From: JAFGOM01 sp964428385
GTDB lineage: Archaea > Halobacteriota > Methanomicrobia > Methanomicrobiales > Methanospirillaceae
NCBI GenBank assembly: GCA_964428385.1
Contig: CAYRYR010000059.1
Location: 1 to 16,655, forward strand
Length of the DNA: 16,655 nucleotides
Direction: 5' to 3'
The translations under genes were made by a program, and so were the position numbers. Below the pieces are notes generated by a model that had not been told where the DNA came from, did no database searches, and saw only the letters and a program-made list of their open reading frames with translations. This document shows, one piece after another, positions 13,616 to 16,655 of this stretch (the first letter of the stretch is position 1; each line of letters begins with the position of its first letter).

Positions 13616-13909
13616 CCATCATTTTCGGGCAGGGTGTAATTACCTTGACATTCTGATTTTTATATTGGCATATATCACGTTAAGAATTCAAACCGCAGAG
13701 GGCGGAACAGATGTCAGAAACTCTGCGAACTTTAATCCTTTCCAGGGTTAAATTGGTTCAATTTTAGAAATAGTATGAGGTTGAAACGGTCTCTCTCGTA
13801 TCTCTGCGGTTAAATTAGTTAAATAGAGCAATTCAAACCGCAGAGGGCGGAGAAAGAGGTCGAAAATAATCAAGTATTCTAACATGACTATTTCATATCA
13901 TTTGAAAAA
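13616..13909 (+). repeat. Inverted repeat element, copy A (interrupted)
   Basis: This stretch matches the reverse complement of 16415-16585. Aligned landmarks are GGCAGGGTGTAATTAC (copy B has GGCAGGATGTAATTAC), a run ending ATTGGC, the identical 20-mer at 13680-13699, and an identical 23-mer at 13853-13875 (copy B 16452-16474). The last ends near CATTTGAAAAA versus CACGTGAAAAA in B. Copy A has about 124 bp extra in the middle relative to copy B. Confidence 0.7.
13686..13851 (+). repeat. 21-bp direct repeats flanking a 124-bp insert
   Basis: The 21-bp sequence beginning ATTCAAACCGCAGAGGGCGG is identical at 13686-13706 and 13831-13851. The 124 bp between them are absent from the inverted copy near 16490. 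The insert contains CTCTGCGGTT in inverted orientation near its right end, able to pair with the second direct repeat. It has no coding capacity. Confidence 0.75.
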
Positions 13910-13925
13910 TTAAAAGAGCCATCTC

Positions 13926-13933
13926 TTTATAAA
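13926..13933 (+). promoter_or_regulatory. TATA box of the AIM24 gene
   Basis: TTTATAAA is a consensus archaeal TATA box 52 nt before the start codon. The leader of about 25 nt includes the Shine-Dalgarno-like GGTGGTGAT at about 13971-13979. A similar GCCAT..TTTATAAA block appears on the minus strand beside copy B. Confidence 0.65.
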
Positions 13934-13984
13934 CTCCCCAACGTAATTATTCTTTCCTATCATAGATAGTGGTGGTGATACGGC

Positions 13985-14674
13985 ATGGAATACACAATTA
14001 CCGGTGATAATCTTCAGATGGTGACCTGTACACTATCAGAAGGCGAAAAAATAAATGCTGAAGCAGGATCCATGGTCAATATGAGTGGAAATGTAAAGAT
14101 GGACTCTCATATTGTAGGTGGCGTTTTAAAAGGGATTAAGCGGACACTTACTGGTGAAAGTTTCTTTCTTACAACATTCACTCCAGAAAACGGGAATGGA
14201 TTTGTTTCATTTGCAGGAAATGCTCCAGGAAAGATATTTGTCGTTCATATAGACGGACCTGATTTTATTGCTCAGAAAGATGCATTTTTGTGTTCAGAAC
14301 AATCGGTTAGTCTTGATATTGCCTTTACCAAGAAACTAACTGCAGGTCTTTTTGGTGGGGAAGGGTTTATTTTGCAACGATATTGCGGTGAAGGATTTGC
14401 ATTTCTTCATTGCTGTGGAGATATCCTTGAAAAGACACTTGGCCCTGGAGAAGTTATCAGGGTAGAAACAGGCCTCGTTGTCGGATTTGAAGAATCGGTT
14501 TCGTATAGTATTGATCTTGCTGGTGGAGTAAAAACGGTTCTTTTCGGAGGAGAGGGTCTTTTTCTTACAACATTAACCGGACCTGGAAAAGTAATACTAC
14601 AGTCAATGAACCTGAGAAAACTTGCAAACAGTCTGGTTCCCTTCTTACCAAAACCGACATCAGGTTCATCCTGA
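13985..14674 (+). CDS. AIM24 family protein (TIGR00266 type)
   Basis: The 229-residue protein belongs to the AIM24/TIGR00266 family of beta-rich proteins found in bacteria, archaea and mitochondria. The biochemical role in prokaryotes is not established; the yeast namesake is mitochondrial. Family features are the opening EGEKINAEAGSMVNMSGNV, the repeated GGEGFILQRYCGEG (about 123-136), and the C-terminal FGGEGLFLTTLTGPGKVILQ (about 187-206). No signal peptide or membrane helix is seen, so it is probably cytoplasmic. It has its own TATA box and a GGTGGTGAT ribosome-binding site. It lies inside a segment bracketed by an inverted repeat, beside gene remnants and a toxin-antitoxin pair. Confidence 0.88.
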   Translation: MEYTITGDNLQMVTCTLSEGEKINAEAGSMVNMSGNVKMDSHIVGGVLKGIKRTLTGESFFLTTFTPENGNGFVSFAGNAPGKIFVVHIDGPDFIAQKDAFLCSEQSVSLDIAFTKKLTAGLFGGEGFILQRYCGEGFAFLHCCGDILEKTLGPGEVIRVETGLVVGFEESVSYSIDLAGGVKTVLFGGEGLFLTTLTGPGKVILQSMNLRKLANSLVPFLPKPTSGSS

Positions 14675-14986
14675 AAGACCCTTTTTCTCTTTACGTTGTG
14701 TAGATCAGGATTTTTAAAGAATTCCACTGATATTAAGGTCATATGGGGCTGCTATCACTTTTTAAAAGAGAAATATCCCAATGAGAGCATATATATCGGC
14801 TCCCTTATTGCACTCAGTGAGATGACAGAATGAGATTGATTTTTCTGATACGTCCTGATTTTTTGAATAATGTCTCATGATATTATCTTCATGGTCCTGT
14901 TTTACCCCTCCTGCGTATATTTTTTACCCGGCACAGCCTGCAGAATTTTGTGCACCGGGATAAAAACACTGATTTAACAGAGGTAA

Positions 14987-15154
14987 TGGAAAAAGTATGT
15001 AATCAGGCTGTATCTCATATCCGATATCCTGCTAAAAGTCAGATTTCCAATTCATGTTGATTATATGTGCTATACTCCAGAAGAATTTGCCCGGATAAAG
15101 AACATGTCAACAATTATCCGTGATGCACTTGGTGGGCCGATTATCGCTCTTTAA
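14987..15154 (+). pseudogene. Nucleotidyltransferase (MNT-type) remnant, C-terminal part only
   Basis: The frame opening just after a TAA at 14984 encodes about 55 residues and ends in a natural TAA. The stretch VRFPIHVDYMCYTPEEFARI, then KNMSTIIRDAL, matches the C-terminal part of prokaryotic nucleotidyltransferase-domain proteins (…VDxxxYTPEEFxxx…). The N-terminal GSxxxG and DxD catalytic segments are missing and I cannot find them upstream in other frames. There is no start codon context or promoter. It is best read as a broken gene, unrelated in detail to the intact MntA downstream. Confidence 0.6.
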
Positions 15155-15346
15155 TTAGAGTCCTGTTTTCACGAATTCATCAAGATATTGTAATAAGAGT
15201 GAGATATCCGTAATTTTAATATTCACGGCATGCAGAGGGTTCTGTTTGAAAATCAAGCTGGCCATTGTTATGATTGATAGGTACTGATGATATGACTTGT
15301 TAAGACCATTATGAAACAATTGGGATAAAAATATGAATCATTTTAA

Positions 15347-15567
15347 TTTAAGGTTGCAAATGGCCTCATGGAAGGGTTAATAGCATTGTTCAAACGCTTA
15401 AACGCAGTGCCAGGGGTTACCGGAATACTGACAACTTCATTCTTATGATTTATGTAAGATACAGTCACCTTCCATTTGACCTGTCCACTTACTATAGAGA
15501 AGAGCCTTACGTAAAGATGGTACCCCGAGAAACAGCATTTTATTTGCCTGTCCGCAATATCCTTTGA
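15347..15567 (+). pseudogene. ISL3-type transposase remnant, C-terminal part, frameshifted
   Basis: Two adjacent frames together resemble the C-terminus of ISL3 (IS204/IS1001/IS1096/IS1165) DDE transposases. The first, from 15347, reads FKVANGLMEGLIALFKRLNA, like the family's NGxxEGxNSxxQxxKRxA. It then needs a shift to the frame at 15412, which reads RGYRNTDNFILMIYVRY, like xARGYRNxxNFxxMIYxxxGKL, and runs to a TGA at 15565. The upstream catalytic part is not detectable and no terminal inverted repeats were found. It indicates past insertion-sequence activity next to the toxin-antitoxin genes. Confidence 0.6.
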
Positions 15568-15627
15568 TGATTATTCACTAAAGCAGGTATCGATGGATAG
15601 GTTCCCATGTATGTACATGAGAATCTA

Positions 15628-15636
15628 AAAATATAT
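15628..15636 (+). promoter_or_regulatory. Probable TATA box of mntA-hepT
   Basis: AAAATATAT lies about 55 nt before the TTG start of mntA and predicts a leader of about 30 nt. That leader contains the Shine-Dalgarno GGGAGGA at 15675-15681. Confidence 0.5.
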
Positions 15637-15688
15637 CTATCTGAAAAACCAGGAATAAGGTACCGATTGCATTTGGGAGGAAGAGCAC

Positions 15689-16027
15689 TTGAGATCATCA
15701 GTATCTATATGCACATCTGAAGCGAATGTAAACTGCATGGGTCATCGTCAGCTTATTAATTGCAACAGGGAAGAAATTATGAAGATTGCATCCCGGCATG
15801 GAGCATATAATATCAGAGTATGTGGTTCTGTTGCTCGGGGAGACGATACTGTCGTGAGTGATATCGATCTTCTTGTTGAAATGGAACGCGGGAGAAGTCT
15901 CCTTGATCTGGGTGCTTTTCTCATGGATCTACAGGATCTCCTGGGATGTCATGTTGACATTCTGACTGAACAAGGCCTGAAGAATAGAATCCGCCAACGA
16001 GTACTCAAAGACGCAATACCCCTATGA
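15689..16027 (+). CDS. mntA: MntA-type nucleotidyltransferase antitoxin
   Basis: The 112-residue protein is a minimal nucleotidyltransferase of the MntA family, which neutralises HepT by adding AMP units to a tyrosine. The active site is visible: GSVARG (46-51), then SDIDLLVE (57-64) with D58 and D60, and a third acidic D90 in HVDIL. The TTG start at 15689 is supported by GGGAGGA seven nt upstream. The alternative ATG 15737 (MGHRQLIN) would give a more typical N-terminus of the family but has no comparable ribosome-binding site. Its stop overlaps the hepT start as ATGA, the usual translational coupling of this module. Confidence 0.88.
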   Translation: MRSSVSICTSEANVNCMGHRQLINCNREEIMKIASRHGAYNIRVCGSVARGDDTVVSDIDLLVEMERGRSLLDLGAFLMDLQDLLGCHVDILTEQGLKNRIRQRVLKDAIPL

Positions 16028-16356
16028 GAACGAACAATGACCTTTTGTTGGATATTCTTGATGCAATAAATGCTATCGAGAAGTATGCATCTCATGGGAG
16101 AGAAAACTTTGATTCTGATGAATTGATACAGGTATGGATTCTGCATCATCTTTTAATAATCGGAGAAGCATGCCGGATAATGCCAAAAGAAATCTATGAT
16201 GCTGACCCGACAATTCCATGGAAAGGAATCATTGGGATGAGAAATATTCTCATACATCAGTATTTTTCTATTGATGCGGATATTGTCTGGGAGATGGTTA
16301 TCAGGGACGTCCCCATCCTGAAAAAGAATATTACAAGATTGTTGAAAGGATTCTGA
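16024..16356 (+). CDS. hepT: HepT-like HEPN-domain ribonuclease toxin
   Basis: The 110-residue, mostly helical protein belongs to the HepT/DUF86 HEPN family, the toxin partner of MntA. The catalytic signature R-x4-H-x-Y is intact as RNILIHQY (R73, H78, Y80). The preceding GEACRIMP segment (48-54) is also typical. HEPN RNases of this type cleave RNA, tRNA in studied cases, when not modified by the antitoxin. The tyrosine of the motif is the residue AMPylated by MntA in characterised systems. Overlap with mntA, full length and intact motifs suggest the pair is functional. Copy B of the inverted repeat begins about 60 nt downstream. Confidence 0.9.
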   Translation: MRTNNDLLLDILDAINAIEKYASHGRENFDSDELIQVWILHHLLIIGEACRIMPKEIYDADPTIPWKGIIGMRNILIHQYFSIDADIVWEMVIRDVPILKKNITRLLKGF

Positions 16357-16382
16357 TAGATAACATCCAATTGTCAGGTGAA

Positions 16383-16390
16383 TTTATAAA
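16383..16390 (-). promoter_or_regulatory. TATA-like box beside repeat copy B, pointing into hepT
   Basis: On the minus strand GCCATTTATAAATTC resembles the block ahead of the AIM24 gene (GCCATCTCTTTATAAACTC). If active, it would start a transcript near the hepT stop and run antisense through hepT. TTTATAAA is self-complementary, so direction is inferred from its place in the repeat. Confidence 0.35.
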
Positions 16391-16414
16391 TGGCATCTTT
16401 TCCGGGGGTTCTAT

Positions 16415-16601
16415 TGTTTTTCACGTGATATGGAATAGTCATATTATTATCACTTGATTATTTTCGACCTCTTTTTCTGCCTTCTGCGTTTTCTGCGGTT
16501 TGAATTCTTAAGGTGATATGATGTATTGCCAATTTAAAAGTTAGACGGTCCTGTAATTACATCCTGCCTGAATATAATGATATGATATCACTTGTTTTTC
16601 A
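16415..16601 (-). repeat. Inverted repeat element, copy B (uninterrupted), including 49-bp repeat copy 2
   Basis: Reverse-complement counterpart of 13616-13909 without the 124-bp insert. Its outer end, 16553-16601, is the 49-bp dispersed repeat also found at 2894-2942 (4 mismatches). Internal short units GCAGA(A/G) occur three times around 16475-16500 in the reverse reading. The surrounding 16357-16655 holds no gene. Confidence 0.7.
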
Positions 16602-16655
16602 CCCAAGTTTGCCACTTCACTCAAATTCCTCATATTGTGGCGGAATAGAATTTGA

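Larger units (their letters stand above)
13467..13984. other. Repeat-rich intergenic region between tRNA-Ala and the AIM24 gene
   Basis: No coding frame is supported in these 518 bases. The left part has a 6-bp hairpin (TGGTTC/GAACCA, 13602-13618). From about 13616 to 13909 lies copy A of an inverted repeat element, interrupted by a 124-bp insert. Its motif AACCGCAGAG occurs twice directly, with an inverted CTCTGCGGTT at 13802-13811. The right part carries the AIM24 promoter and Shine-Dalgarno. Confidence 0.6.
14675..15688. other. Degraded region between the AIM24 gene and the toxin-antitoxin pair
   Basis: About 1 kb with no intact gene. Two remnants are visible: the 3' end of a nucleotidyltransferase gene (14987-15154) and the 3' end of a transposase gene (15347-15567). 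An imperfect inverted repeat built on CCCGG and ACCGGG lies near 14928-14960. The stretches 14675-14920 and 15155-15346 show nothing I can identify. The mntA promoter lies at the right end. Confidence 0.5.

Noticed and set aside
13686..13851. Repeats with AACCGCAGAG as a CRISPR array
   Set aside because: There are only two direct copies, the spacing of 124 bp is far too large, and no further units or cas genes occur.
13444..16655. Integrase attachment site using the tRNA-Ala 3' end
   Set aside because: No second copy of the tRNA 3' end (GGGTTCAATTCCCGC) was found to the right within the window, and no integrase gene is present.

Overview
The window looks like a chromosomal segment of a methanogenic euryarchaeon, most likely an order Methanomicrobiales member of Methanospirillum type. 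The evidence is a set of archaeal information-processing genes (aIF5B, ribosomal proteins S6e and S8e, SRP19, Gar1, TFB), a HypB hydrogenase-maturation GTPase, archaeal TATA boxes about 25-30 nt ahead of starts, and moderate GC content. The genus is an inference; no 16S gene is present.

Layout. (1) 1-2897: the 3' end of a Trk-type potassium transporter gene, then a large Eco57I-like N6-adenine methylase relative whose catalytic NPPY motif is not intact. (2) 3021-5494: a three-gene sulfur operon, with a persulfide-dioxygenase-like metallo-beta-lactamase/double-rhodanese protein followed by two half-size YeeE/YedE sulfur transporter subunits. (3) 5601-6293: a small unrecognised membrane protein and a minus-strand tRNA-His(GTG). 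(4) 6595-13466: a conserved housekeeping block. infB (aIF5B) and rps6e are on plus; a DUF2240 gene, rps8e and hypB are on minus; srp19, a PHP-domain phosphoesterase, gar1 and tfb are on plus, followed closely by tRNA-Ala(CGC). (5) 13467-16655: an accessory region with an AIM24-family gene, a broken nucleotidyltransferase gene, a broken ISL3-type transposase gene, an intact MntA-HepT toxin-antitoxin pair and several dispersed repeats.

How the genes fit together. The housekeeping block covers translation initiation, ribosome assembly, rRNA modification, protein targeting and transcription initiation. hypB and srp19 diverge from what looks like one shared TATA element, with start codons 23-24 nt away on either side, so both may be leaderless. 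The sulfur operon combines an enzyme acting on sulfane sulfur with a transporter for a small sulfur species.

The most unusual structure is in the accessory region. A repeat of roughly 170 bp occurs upstream of the AIM24 gene (about 13616-13909) and, inverted, downstream of hepT (about 16415-16601). The pair brackets a 2.5-kb segment containing the AIM24 gene, the two gene remnants and the toxin-antitoxin pair, just beyond tRNA-Ala. The first copy is split by a 124-bp insert between 21-bp direct repeats. Both copies have a TTTATAAA box on their inner side. A 49-bp part of the inverted copy recurs 13.6 kb away, exactly at the stop codon of the methylase-like gene.
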